Shown here one piece after another: positions 1 through 8,910 of a stretch of 64,000 bases of DNA (position 1 is its first letter; each line of letters opens with the position of its first letter). Where the stretch lies: contig JAILRO010000023.1 of assembly GCA_024698145.1 (NCBI GenBank), positions 1 to 64,000 of the forward strand. Direction: 5' to 3'. The notes beneath the pieces are model-generated. The model did no database searches, was not told the origin of the DNA, and was given only the letters and a program-made list of their open reading frames with translations. The DNA comes from Lachnospiraceae bacterium. Lineage in GTDB: Bacteria; Bacillota; Clostridia; Lachnospirales; Lachnospiraceae. A program made the translations under genes and the position numbers.

Positions 1-68
1 CCTATGTGAATATGTTAAATGTCGAAATCATCTGTATGAAGTTTTGAAGGTACATTCCTTTAAAATAA

Positions 69-143
69 TCCCTGATAGCTCAATGGTAGAGCACACGGCT
101 GTTAACCGTGGTGTTGTAGGTTCGAGCCCTACTCGGGGAGCCA
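69..143 (+). tRNA. tRNA-Asn (anticodon GTT)
   Basis: Cloverleaf: TCCCTGA/TCGGGGA acceptor, GTT anticodon in ctGTTaa, GGTTCGAGCC T-arm, encoded CCA. Confidence 0.96.
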
Positions 144-144
144 T

Positions 145-215
145 GGCGCCATAGCCAAGTGGTAAGGCAGAGGTCTGCAACACCTTTATCACCAGTTCAA
201 ATCTGGTTGGCGCCT
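145..215 (+). tRNA. tRNA-Cys (anticodon GCA)
   Basis: GGCGCCA/TGGCGCC acceptor, GCA anticodon, T-arm CCAGTTCAAATCTGG; one nt after tRNA-Asn. Confidence 0.95.
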
Positions 216-227
216 CTTATATATAGA

Positions 228-257
228 ATGGAAAGTCAATTACGACTTTCCATTTTT
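228..257 (+). terminator. Rho-independent terminator after the tRNA pair
   Basis: ATGGAAAGTC-aattac-GACTTTCCAT followed by a T-run. Confidence 0.85.
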
Positions 258-304
258 TATTTTCTATAGTATATTAGTTATACATTTAAAATGGAGGGTT
301 AGCC

Positions 305-943
305 ATGAACGAAAATATTATTAAACGAAATGAATTATTGGCACAGAAGGTAATTAAGGGCCTTGAGTCCAGAAACATGACAGGCTACTATGCTGCAAGT
401 AAAGAAGAGGCTTTAAAGATTGCATTGGAGATTATTCCCGAAAAATCTTCCGTTACTATGGGAGGTGCGATGTCTGCTCGTGAAATCGGCCTTGTAGATG
501 CAGTAAAATCAGGAAACTATAATTTCATTGAAAGAGAAAATGCATCTACTGAGGAAGAAAAACGTAAAGCAACATTAGAAGGGTATGATGCAGATTATTT
601 TCTTTCAAGCGCAAATGCGATGACTGAAGATGGGGTTATCGTAAATATCGACGGAAATTCCAACCGCGTATCAATGATTGCACATGGACCAAAGCATGTG
701 TTGTTTATTGTTGGAATGAATAAGATATGTGATGATATAGATGGTGCAATGAAGAGAGCAAGAAATGTTGCTGCTCCAATAAATGCACAGCGTTTTGGAT
801 TGTCTACACCATGTACTAATACAGGCTCATGCATGAATTGCAAATCGCCTGATACGATATGTTGCCAATTTCTAATAACACGTTACTCTCGTCATAAAGA
901 TAGAATACATGTTATTCTTGTGAACGACAACTTGGGTTTTTAG
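305..943 (+). CDS. LUD-domain (LutC-like) lactate utilization family protein
   Basis: 212 aa; LUD-like pattern VTMGGAMSAREIGL, HVLFIVGMNKI, C-terminal Cys cluster CTNTGSCMNCKSPDTICC. Confidence 0.85.
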   Translation: MNENIIKRNELLAQKVIKGLESRNMTGYYAASKEEALKIALEIIPEKSSVTMGGAMSAREIGLVDAVKSGNYNFIERENASTEEEKRKATLEGYDADYFLSSANAMTEDGVIVNIDGNSNRVSMIAHGPKHVLFIVGMNKICDDIDGAMKRARNVAAPINAQRFGLSTPCTNTGSCMNCKSPDTICCQFLITRYSRHKDRIHVILVNDNLGF

Positions 944-1006
944 TATAAGATATTACGTTTTTAAATTACATATAGAATACTATATTGGATGATATGTAAT
1001 ATATAC

Positions 1007-1035
1007 TTGACATTATGCTATAACGGTGCTATACT
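1007..1035 (+). promoter_or_regulatory. Sigma-A-type promoter upstream of ABC pair
   Basis: TTGACA (1007-1012), 17-nt spacer, TATACT (1030-1035). Confidence 0.75.
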
Positions 1036-1079
1036 CAATTTCAGCAAGCAACACACATTATTACAGGAGGTATAGGTTT

Positions 1080-2051
1080 ATGAAGCTTGAGGTTAAGGAT
1101 ATAAGAAAAAGCTTCGGGGACAAGGAGATACTCAAAGGAATTTCCTTCGAAGTAGAGAGTGGTAAGGCACTCGGTCTTCTCGGAAGAAACGGTGCAGGTA
1201 AGACTACAACTATAAGAATATTAATGGATGTTTTCCATTCAAACTCTGGAGAGATACTTTTAGACGGTGAGGCATTTGATCGTAAAAAAGTATTGATTGG
1301 TTATCTTCCGGAGGAAAGAGGATTATATCCAAAAAGAAAAGTTCTTGAGCAGATGATATATCTTGCCAGACTTAGAGGTGTGGATAAGAAGAAAGCAACA
1401 GAGAATTCAATGAGATGGTTGAAGAGACTTGAGGTTGATGAATATGCGATGAAAGACCTCGAGACGCTTTCTAAAGGTAACCAGCAGAAAGTGCAATTAG
1501 CTTCAACTCTAGTAGCTGACCCGGAGATAGTTATCCTTGATGAACCGTTTTCAGGTCTTGATCCGGTTAACTCACAGATACTCAAAGATGTTGTTAATGA
1601 GCTTATAGAAGAAGGCAAGATTGTTATTTTCTCAAGTCATCAAATGAGTTACGTTGAAGAGTTCTGTAGGGATATTGTAATTATCAACCATGGCGAAGTC
1701 ATTCTTTCAGGTAATCTTCTTGATATCAAGAAAGAATACGGCAAGAATCAGTTAGTGGTAAGTCCTGTTGACGGAGATGTTGTTAAACTCAAGAATTGGA
1801 TAAATGATAAGCTTTCAGATGATGTTGAGGTTACCGGACATAACAAAACAGATGTTATAGTTAAGCTTATGGACGGCGTAAATAGAATGAAGTTCTTTGG
1901 TGATCTTTCAGATAAGGCAACAGCTGACGGAATAGAAATAGAGCATTTTGAGACATACAAGCCTTCTCTTAATGATATCTTTGTTGAAAGAGTCGGAGAA
2001 GAAGATAAAGAGCATGAGGAGACATCAGAGGGAGGCGAGGATAATGAATAA
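1080..2051 (+). CDS. ABC transporter ATP-binding protein
   Basis: Walker A GRNGAGKTT, signature LSKGNQQK, Walker B VILDEPFSGLDP. ATG at 1080 follows an AGGAGG-type SD. Confidence 0.93.
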   Translation: MKLEVKDIRKSFGDKEILKGISFEVESGKALGLLGRNGAGKTTTIRILMDVFHSNSGEILLDGEAFDRKKVLIGYLPEERGLYPKRKVLEQMIYLARLRGVDKKKATENSMRWLKRLEVDEYAMKDLETLSKGNQQKVQLASTLVADPEIVILDEPFSGLDPVNSQILKDVVNELIEEGKIVIFSSHQMSYVEEFCRDIVIINHGEVILSGNLLDIKKEYGKNQLVVSPVDGDVVKLKNWINDKLSDDVEVTGHNKTDVIVKLMDGVNRMKFFGDLSDKATADGIEIEHFETYKPSLNDIFVERVGEEDKEHEETSEGGEDNE

Positions 2052-3315
2052 GTTGTTTACAGTTATAGATTTTGAGCTTAAGAGTTACACAAAAAATAAG
2101 TCATTTGTCATTACAACATTAGTTATGGTCGTACTTCTTTTTGCGGCATCATTTTTACCAAAAGTATTTGATATGTCATCAATTACCGGAGTAGAGACTA
2201 AGAGTATTTTTTCAGGTTCAGACGATAAAGATGAAGATAAAGACAGCGAAAAGGAAGATGGTTTTTATCTGTATTATAGTGAAAATGATGTTTTGGGCAG
2301 TAAAGAAAATGTCAATGAGATCTTTGCAGAAGTTGGTATTTTGAAAAAGGCAAAGAGTAAGGAAGATATAATCAAGAAAGTTAAGAGCCAAAAGGCAAAG
2401 GGCGGATTCTACATCAAGGACGATATGCATTATGAGTACTATGTATTCAATGCAGAGATGTATGATGACACTCAGATGATATTTGAGACAATACTTACCA
2501 ATCTACATAAGCAGAACTATCTTCTTGCTCATGGCATGGATATTTCTGAGTTTGTTACCGAATATGAGGCAATTCCTGAAGGTAATGTGAATATTCTTGG
2601 AAAGGACGCATCAGAAAACTTCTGGTATTGCTATGGACTTGTAATTCTTATCTTTATGTTGATTATCATGTATGGTGTAATGATTGCAACTTCCGTAACC
2701 AATGAAAAGAGCAACCGTTCTATAGAGGTTCTTGTAACAAGTATAGACGCAAAATATCTTCTCTTTGGTAAGGTTATAGCAGGAACTTTTGCAGTTGTTA
2801 TTCAGGCAGGCTCTATTTTAGCTGCAACACTTATTGGCTACGGTATCAACCATGATGCATGGAATGGCAAGTTGGACATGATACTTGATATTCCTTCGGA
2901 TGTTATTATTTCATTTGCAGTATTTGGTGTGGGTGGCTTCCTCTTCTATGCATTCGTTTATGGTGCGGTAGGTGCGCTTGTGTCAAAGACAGAAGATATC
3001 AACAAAGTAGCCGGAACGGTTCAGATGGTAATAATGATTGTATATTTCGTTGTATTATTTAGTTTGTCAAAACCTGACGGAATGATCATGAAGGTATGTT
3101 CAATTCTTCCTGTTAGTTCATATTCTGCCATGTTTGTAAGAATAGCAATGGGTAAGGTCACTGTGCCTGAGATTATCATTTCAGCAGTGTTGCTTTATGC
3201 TTCGATTATATTTATAGGCTGGCTTGCAGCAAAGATTTACAGAATGGGAACGCTTCGTTACGGTAATCCTATTAAGTTTAGAAATGCATTAAAGTATATT
3301 AAAGAAAAAGAATAA
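2044..3315 (+). CDS. ABC-2 type transporter permease (NatB-like)
   Basis: N-terminal TM, large extracytoplasmic domain, multiple C-terminal TMs; overlaps the upstream ATPase stop. Confidence 0.85.
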   Translation: MNKLFTVIDFELKSYTKNKSFVITTLVMVVLLFAASFLPKVFDMSSITGVETKSIFSGSDDKDEDKDSEKEDGFYLYYSENDVLGSKENVNEIFAEVGILKKAKSKEDIIKKVKSQKAKGGFYIKDDMHYEYYVFNAEMYDDTQMIFETILTNLHKQNYLLAHGMDISEFVTEYEAIPEGNVNILGKDASENFWYCYGLVILIFMLIIMYGVMIATSVTNEKSNRSIEVLVTSIDAKYLLFGKVIAGTFAVVIQAGSILAATLIGYGINHDAWNGKLDMILDIPSDVIISFAVFGVGGFLFYAFVYGAVGALVSKTEDINKVAGTVQMVIMIVYFVVLFSLSKPDGMIMKVCSILPVSSYSAMFVRIAMGKVTVPEIIISAVLLYASIIFIGWLAAKIYRMGTLRYGNPIKFRNALKYIKEKE

Positions 3316-3321
3316 TAACAA

Positions 3322-3363
3322 AAACCTCGGTAAGTATTGACTATAAGTCAGCTTGCCGAGGTT
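3322..3363. terminator. Hairpin terminator between convergent genes
   Basis: AACCTCGGTAAG...CTTGCCGAGGTT between the + permease and - secreted protein genes. Confidence 0.75.
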
Positions 3364-3369
3364 ATATTA

Positions 3370-4038
3370 TTATTTTAAATCTGAATAATCAACAGAACGG
3401 TTGTAGTGAGCATCGTATTTGATATGTGAGTTAAGATAATTGCCTGGTAAGCAGTATTCTTCACCGGATTTGGTGGTATCCTGACTGCCATAGTTCTTTG
3501 CTTTTAATTTGTTGCCTTGCATTGTAAGAACAGACACGCTGCAGTATCCCATATGTCCCCATACCTGAACTACTCCTTTGCCCGGATAAGAAACATAACC
3601 GGTATGTCCTGAGTAAGTCTTGGCAACTTTTTTGGCTTTGCCTTTTTTGAAAGTATAGACATAAGTTCTCACATCAGCTTCGCAACTTCCGTATTGTATA
3701 AGAAGTTCAGCTTTCTTATCTTTGTTAAGATCTGCAAGGTAGTAACCCCACAGATAATCACCGTACATGATATTGAGATTCTTCGCGTACTTCTTAACAA
3801 CCTTCATGTAAGCTTTTTTCTGTTTCTTCGACATTTTCTTAAGTGAAGTATCCTTGTCGGTTTTTTTCATTTTGTTAAGGTAAGATTTCGCTTTTTTGTA
3901 ATTCTTGTTTTTGTAAGCCTTTAAGTAATTAGTCATTAATTTTGTGTTCGATGCAGCATTTACAGTAACTGTGGAAACGGAAAATGCTACCGCAAGCATG
4001 CAAAGTGCAAGTGACAGATACATTAGAGTTTTCTTCAT
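3370..4038 (-). CDS. Lys/Tyr-rich secreted hypothetical protein
   Basis: Signal peptide MKKTLMYLSLALCMLAVAFSVSTVTVNAA, then a basic mature region. Confidence 0.7.
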   Translation of the reverse strand: MKKTLMYLSLALCMLAVAFSVSTVTVNAASNTKLMTNYLKAYKNKNYKKAKSYLNKMKKTDKDTSLKKMSKKQKKAYMKVVKKYAKNLNIMYGDYLWGYYLADLNKDKKAELLIQYGSCEADVRTYVYTFKKGKAKKVAKTYSGHTGYVSYPGKGVVQVWGHMGYCSVSVLTMQGNKLKAKNYGSQDTTKSGEEYCLPGNYLNSHIKYDAHYNRSVDYSDLK

Positions 4039-4180
4039 AATCAAATCTCCCTTTCGTAAAAATTATACATATATAATAAATGATGAGCCAACAAATAACA
4101 AGAACAAAAACAGGTTGCAAAAGAGAATGAAAAGACGGATAATAAAATATATTTAAATTACAAATATTGGGGGTATTTGT

Positions 4181-5101
4181 ATGACAGAGGAATTGATCAG
4201 AAGTGCTACCAATAAAATGGCGGCAGCCGGAATTATAGGTAATATTTTCCTTGCAATATTTAAGATGGTAGCCGGAATAATCGGACATTCATCAGCGATG
4301 CTTTCCGATGCGGTTCATACACTGTCAGATGTTTTTGCTACATTTATTGCGTATATAGGCGTTATTATCTCTAAAAAACAAGCGGACGGCAAGCATCCGT
4401 ACGGACATGAGCGAATGGAGTGTGTGGCGTCTATTATACTTGCAATTATACTTTTTGTGACCGGTGCGGGAATTGGGTTGAATTGTCTGCGTGCGATTAT
4501 CAGCGGAAGTTACAAGCAAATGGAACTTCCGGGGATTCTTCCGATTGTTGCGGCAGTTGTTTCAATTGCAGTTAAAGAAGCGATGTTCTGGTACACCATG
4601 TACTACGCGAAGAAACTAAAGTCCGGTGCGTTTAAGGCAGATGCATGGCATCATCGTTCAGACGCGATGTCATCAGTGGGAGCACTTGTCGGAATAATTG
4701 GCGCAAGACACGGATTCCCGATACTTGACCAAATTGCCGGAGTTGTGATTTGTGTTGTTATTATTTTCGTAGCGTTTAGTATTTTCAAGGATGCAATTGA
4801 GAAAATGCTGGATACATCGTGTGATGAGGATTTTGAAAATGAACTTAAAGACTTTGTTGTTAAGTTTGGTGACGAAATCGGTCAGAAGATTGGTCTTGAT
4901 CTTTTAAGAACCAGAAAGTTTGGCGAAAAAATCTATGTTGAGATTGAGATAAATGCTGATGGAGACATGAAACTTTCGCAGGCACATGATATTGCGGAGA
5001 AACTTCATAATAAGATAGAGAAGGACTATCCGGATATTAAGCATGTTATGATTCATATGAATCCGGCAGGATACGAATATGATGTGCCGGGTAAGAAATA
5101 A
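4181..5101 (+). CDS. Cation diffusion facilitator family transporter
   Basis: CDF motifs HSSAMLSDAVHTLSDVFATF, HPYGHERME, DAWHHRSDAMSS. Confidence 0.95.
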   Translation: MTEELIRSATNKMAAAGIIGNIFLAIFKMVAGIIGHSSAMLSDAVHTLSDVFATFIAYIGVIISKKQADGKHPYGHERMECVASIILAIILFVTGAGIGLNCLRAIISGSYKQMELPGILPIVAAVVSIAVKEAMFWYTMYYAKKLKSGAFKADAWHHRSDAMSSVGALVGIIGARHGFPILDQIAGVVICVVIIFVAFSIFKDAIEKMLDTSCDEDFENELKDFVVKFGDEIGQKIGLDLLRTRKFGEKIYVEIEINADGDMKLSQAHDIAEKLHNKIEKDYPDIKHVMIHMNPAGYEYDVPGKK

Positions 5102-5143
5102 TGTAGATAATTAAGCCTGAAGTATTCGTTGGGGGGACAATAG

Positions 5144-6214
5144 TTGGATAAGACAAAAGAAGGTTTTCTTAAGAACTTAATAATGTTGCTACGTAAGATT
5201 TCGCTTTTTGGCACGTGTGTTAATGTCGTATGGTGTGTAATAATCATTGGACTTGCTTATTTTCTGGATTGCAACAGAATGATCCTTTTGCCGCTTTCTG
5301 ATAGTGCCGGAATAGTAGGATGTGTGGTTGTTGTCGTTGTCGGACTTTTTTTGTGGTTTAGGCTTCGTAATAACAAAGAGGACAAGACTACAATAATAAT
5401 TTATCAGGCTTATTTTTTTTGGATTCCGTTTGTCATAAGTATAATCAAAGTATTATTCTTTGATAGTTTGTATGTCTATGAGGGCGGGATGTTTCCCGGT
5501 CTTGACGCACTTGGGGCGTTTATAGGGTTCATTTATACTGCGGTTTTAAGTGCCATAGGTTGTATTTTCTTTAATGTTGTTCGTATCATAAGGAAAAAAA
5601 GAATTGCAGCCGGTAAGGAAGATACATGGCTTGTTAAGTTAAATGATTTTATTAACGTGGCATTTGTTGTCGTTGTTTTGGTTTTGACTATAGGCTTTTC
5701 AGTTTCATATTGCGTGGAGAGTGTAAAAAAACACAACCATAAACAACAGCTTGCCAGAAATGAAGCTTATAGAAGCCGGGTGCTTTCTGGTCTTAAGGAG
5801 AGCGAACTGTTTTCAAAAGCGATGTATGATACCCCGGAAGAACAATTATGTTGGGAGGCTTATACCTATTCATTGTACGTGGAAATGATGGCTCAAGGCG
5901 ATTTGGTTTATTCTGATGACTTAAAAGGTGTCGGAGTAACTACGATAACGAAAGAAGTTTTAAACGAAGGAAAAGAGGACTACATTAGTTTTACGAAACG
6001 CTATGTACCGACAAGGCATGTTGAAATGTCACATCAGGTGATAGCATGTGATGAAAAAACACAAACGGTTTCGGTTTCTTCCGAGTTATATTGTGAGGAC
6101 ATAGAAACCAATTCATCTGTCTCCGCATGTATGGTTGTTGTTTTTGATAAGGACTGGAAGGTTGTTCAAATCCGTTGTCAAGACCATGCACTTAAGCAAT
6201 ATGTGTCGTATTAG
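5144..6214 (+). CDS. Multi-TM hypothetical protein (TTG start)
   Basis: 356-aa ORF with several hydrophobic segments; no family recognised. Confidence 0.6.
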   Translation: MDKTKEGFLKNLIMLLRKISLFGTCVNVVWCVIIIGLAYFLDCNRMILLPLSDSAGIVGCVVVVVVGLFLWFRLRNNKEDKTTIIIYQAYFFWIPFVISIIKVLFFDSLYVYEGGMFPGLDALGAFIGFIYTAVLSAIGCIFFNVVRIIRKKRIAAGKEDTWLVKLNDFINVAFVVVVLVLTIGFSVSYCVESVKKHNHKQQLARNEAYRSRVLSGLKESELFSKAMYDTPEEQLCWEAYTYSLYVEMMAQGDLVYSDDLKGVGVTTITKEVLNEGKEDYISFTKRYVPTRHVEMSHQVIACDEKTQTVSVSSELYCEDIETNSSVSACMVVVFDKDWKVVQIRCQDHALKQYVSY

Positions 6215-6310
6215 GGGTGGAGTTTAATCTTTCAAAAGGATTCGCAAGCAGACATTTTGCTACTGCACCATGATTATTGAAAAAAATATTATAAAATATG
6301 TAAAATATAC

Positions 6311-6339
6311 TTGACATTATGTTGTGAGGGTGGTATTAT
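6311..6339 (+). promoter_or_regulatory. Sigma-A-type promoter upstream of membrane protein/XRE pair
   Basis: TTGACA (6311-6316), 17-nt spacer, TATTAT (6334-6339). Confidence 0.7.
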
Positions 6340-6458
6340 AATCCCAGAAGCTTCCAAGGGAAACATTTCTGCAGGATGTTTTCAGGAATCACAAGAAGCC
6401 GACGGGCTCAACTCAAAGACAAATGTTTAAGTATATTTTTTTTAAAGAAAGGATGATT

Positions 6459-6977
6459 ATTATGAAGGCATATACATTAGGAATTTTTGTTGGAATAGTA
6501 GTAGGACTTATTCTTACAGCAGTATTTTTGAAGGCAATTAACAAAGACGGCAAGATGAAGACAAAGTATGATGAGAGACAGAAAGAGGCACGTGGCAAAG
6601 CGTACATGTATGGATTTTATGGAGTAGTACTTACAAACGCATTATTCCTTGTTTTATCATCATCATATGATCTTGGATTTTTAGGTTTATCACTTTATTT
6701 TATACCGATTTTGGTAGGAGTAATTGTTCAGGTAACTTACAGTATTTTCCACGATGCGTATGTTGGTCTTAACAACAACATGACAAGATTTATTGTAGGC
6801 ATGACATTTATTACTGCTTTTAACCTTTTCATTGGTATAATGGCATATATTCATGGTGAACTTTTTGTTAACAGAAAACTTCAGGGACCATTTATCAACT
6901 TGTTATGTGGCGGAATATTCCTTGTACTTTCTGTTGAGCTTGCTATCAAGAAGCTTATCGATGCCAAGGCTGAGTAA
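6459..6977 (+). CDS. Four-to-five-TM membrane protein paired with XRE regulator
   Basis: MIIMKAYTLGIFVG with hydrophobic segments; gap of a few nt to the HTH gene. Exact start among the nearby ATGs is uncertain. Confidence 0.65.
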   Translation: MMKAYTLGIFVGIVVGLILTAVFLKAINKDGKMKTKYDERQKEARGKAYMYGFYGVVLTNALFLVLSSSYDLGFLGLSLYFIPILVGVIVQVTYSIFHDAYVGLNNNMTRFIVGMTFITAFNLFIGIMAYIHGELFVNRKLQGPFINLLCGGIFLVLSVELAIKKLIDAKAE

Positions 6978-6982
6978 GGAGT

Positions 6983-7186
6983 GTGATTAGTATGAAGAAT
7001 CTGAAATTGAAAGCAGCACGAGCCGGACTTGATATGTCACAGGACGACCTTGCCAAAGCAGTAGGAGTATCAAGACAGACGATAAGTGCTATAGAAAAAG
7101 GTGATTACAACCCGACAATTAATCTTTGCATTAGCGTGTGCAAGACGCTGGGGAAGACTTTAGATGAATTGTTCTGGGAAGAGTAG
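6983..7186 (+). CDS. Small XRE-family HTH regulator
   Basis: 67 aa; canonical HTH MSQDDLAKAVGVSRQTISAIEKGDYNPTINLCISVCKTLGKTLDELFW. Confidence 0.92.
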   Translation: MISMKNLKLKAARAGLDMSQDDLAKAVGVSRQTISAIEKGDYNPTINLCISVCKTLGKTLDELFWEE

Positions 7187-7198
7187 ATGATAAGCAGA

Positions 7199-7531
7199 TT
7201 ACAGCAGGTCTTTGTTGACTCCGCTGTAATCTGTTTTTTTGTTTAACACTTCCTGATATATATCATAAGTTGATTTGTTGTAGTCGATTGGTTTTTCATG
7301 ATGTATAATCTCTTCGCGTACACCCTGGCCGGAACCAGAAATGTTGGTTTTGTGATCCGGTGTGTACGCGTTTTTTTCTTTTTTAGAAATTGAGACTAAG
7401 AAAAGAACAAGTACAATGATGAAAAGAGGAGGGAATATACATAGTGAAATAATAAGTGCAAAAATCCAACCGGTCATTTTGTTTGGTTCTTTATTAGTCG
7501 TATTAGATGATTTGCTCTTTGTATTGCTCAT
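7199..7531 (-). CDS. Small single-TM hypothetical protein
   Basis: MSNTK start preceded by a GGAGG SD on the minus strand; one TM segment WIFALIISLCIFPPLFIIVLVLFLV. Confidence 0.6.
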   Translation of the reverse strand: MSNTKSKSSNTTNKEPNKMTGWIFALIISLCIFPPLFIIVLVLFLVSISKKEKNAYTPDHKTNISGSGQGVREEIIHHEKPIDYNKSTYDIYQEVLNKKTDYSGVNKDLL

Positions 7532-7760
7532 GCGTTTATCCTCCATATATTTCTTTCTTTCAATCATTACATTTACTCCAATAGGTGAAAATGCAGATGT
7601 ATGCATAATCGTCTATTTGAATTATCTCATTTATCGTATGGTTTTTCAATGACAAATAGGTAAAAATGCGGACGTACGCAAAATTACTGATTGAAGTATT
7701 TGAATAAAAGTGATTTTATTGTTTTGAGATAATCGACGTGATATAATGATTACCTGTCAC

Positions 7761-7776
7761 TAGACAACATTGTCTA
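7761..7776. promoter_or_regulatory. Operator-like palindrome downstream of an extended -10
   Basis: TAGACAA-CA-TTGTCTA, 13 nt after TGATATAAT (-10 at 7742-7747). Confidence 0.5.
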
Positions 7777-7907
7777 CCATAGAGAATACGGCAGATTTTA
7801 AAATGGTTTATTATAATCCTTGGGATGCGCAATACCTTGGATATCTGGTGGTTGATTATTCCGGTGATAATCAGTGATTTTTCAAAGTTTTTGATAGGAG
7901 GTAACAC

Positions 7908-8885
7908 ATGAATTTTTCAATACTTGCAGCAGGTAGTATAGCCCACAAAATGGCAGAGGCAGTGACGGGCATTTCCGATGAATATGGCATAGTTTGTCAC
8001 AGTGTTGCCTCAAGAGACATAGAAAGAGCACAACAGTTTGCGGATAAATGGGGCTTTAAGAAGGCGTATGGTTCATATGAGGAAATGTTGTCAGACCCGG
8101 AAGTGGAGCTAGTATATGTTGCTTCACCGCATTCTCTCCATTATGAACATGCGAAAATGTGTTTAGAACATGGAAAGCATGTGCTTGTGGAAAAGCCTTT
8201 TACGGTAAATGCCAAGCAGGCGGAGGAGCTTATTGCTCTTGCCAAAGATAAGAAACTTCTTCTTGTCGAGGCTATGTGGACAAGATTTATGCCAAGCAGA
8301 ACAATAATTTCCGAAGTAATAAGCAGCGGTGTGGTAGGAAAGCCGATTTCATTGACGGCAAACCTTGGTTACTATCTTCAGGATAAGGAAAGACTTGTAA
8401 ATCCATCACTTGCGGGAGGTGCTTTGCTTGATGTCGGAGTATATCCGATTAATTTTGCCATGATGGCGATTGACAGAGATATAACAAGAGTTGAAAGTTC
8501 TGCAGTGATGTCAGACAATGGCGTTGATGAGAGCAACAGTGTCACGCTTGTATTCACAGGCGGAGAGATGGCGGTTCTTCACAGTACCATGATGACACCG
8601 ACTGACCGAAGAGGAATCATTTGTTGTGAGGACGGATATATAGAAGTAGAGAATATTAATAATTGTGAGGGCGTCAAGGTATATGACCGCGACCATAAGC
8701 TGATAGAGGAAAGAGATGTTCCGGAGCAGATTAACGGTTATGAGTACGAGGTGCTTTCGTGTCGACGTGCCCTTCTTGCCGGCGAGACCGAGTGTGAGGA
8801 AATGCCGCTTGCGGAGACTCTTCGTGTCATGAAACTGCTTGATAAGATAAGAGGGCAGTGGGGCATGCGATACCCGATGGAGTAA
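7908..8885 (+). CDS. Gfo/Idh/MocA family oxidoreductase
   Basis: N-terminal dinucleotide fold, VEKPFTVNAKQAEELI, EAMWTRFMP, GGALLDVGVYPI. Confidence 0.93.
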   Translation: MNFSILAAGSIAHKMAEAVTGISDEYGIVCHSVASRDIERAQQFADKWGFKKAYGSYEEMLSDPEVELVYVASPHSLHYEHAKMCLEHGKHVLVEKPFTVNAKQAEELIALAKDKKLLLVEAMWTRFMPSRTIISEVISSGVVGKPISLTANLGYYLQDKERLVNPSLAGGALLDVGVYPINFAMMAIDRDITRVESSAVMSDNGVDESNSVTLVFTGGEMAVLHSTMMTPTDRRGIICCEDGYIEVENINNCEGVKVYDRDHKLIEERDVPEQINGYEYEVLSCRRALLAGETECEEMPLAETLRVMKLLDKIRGQWGMRYPME

Positions 8886-8910
8886 CATATATTTAAAAAA
8901 CGGAGATAAC

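Noticed and set aside
6340-6420. Possible riboswitch in leader of the membrane protein/XRE pair
   Set aside because: Only short imperfect stems (GAAACAT/ATGTTTTC, AGCC/GGCT); no known consensus recognised.
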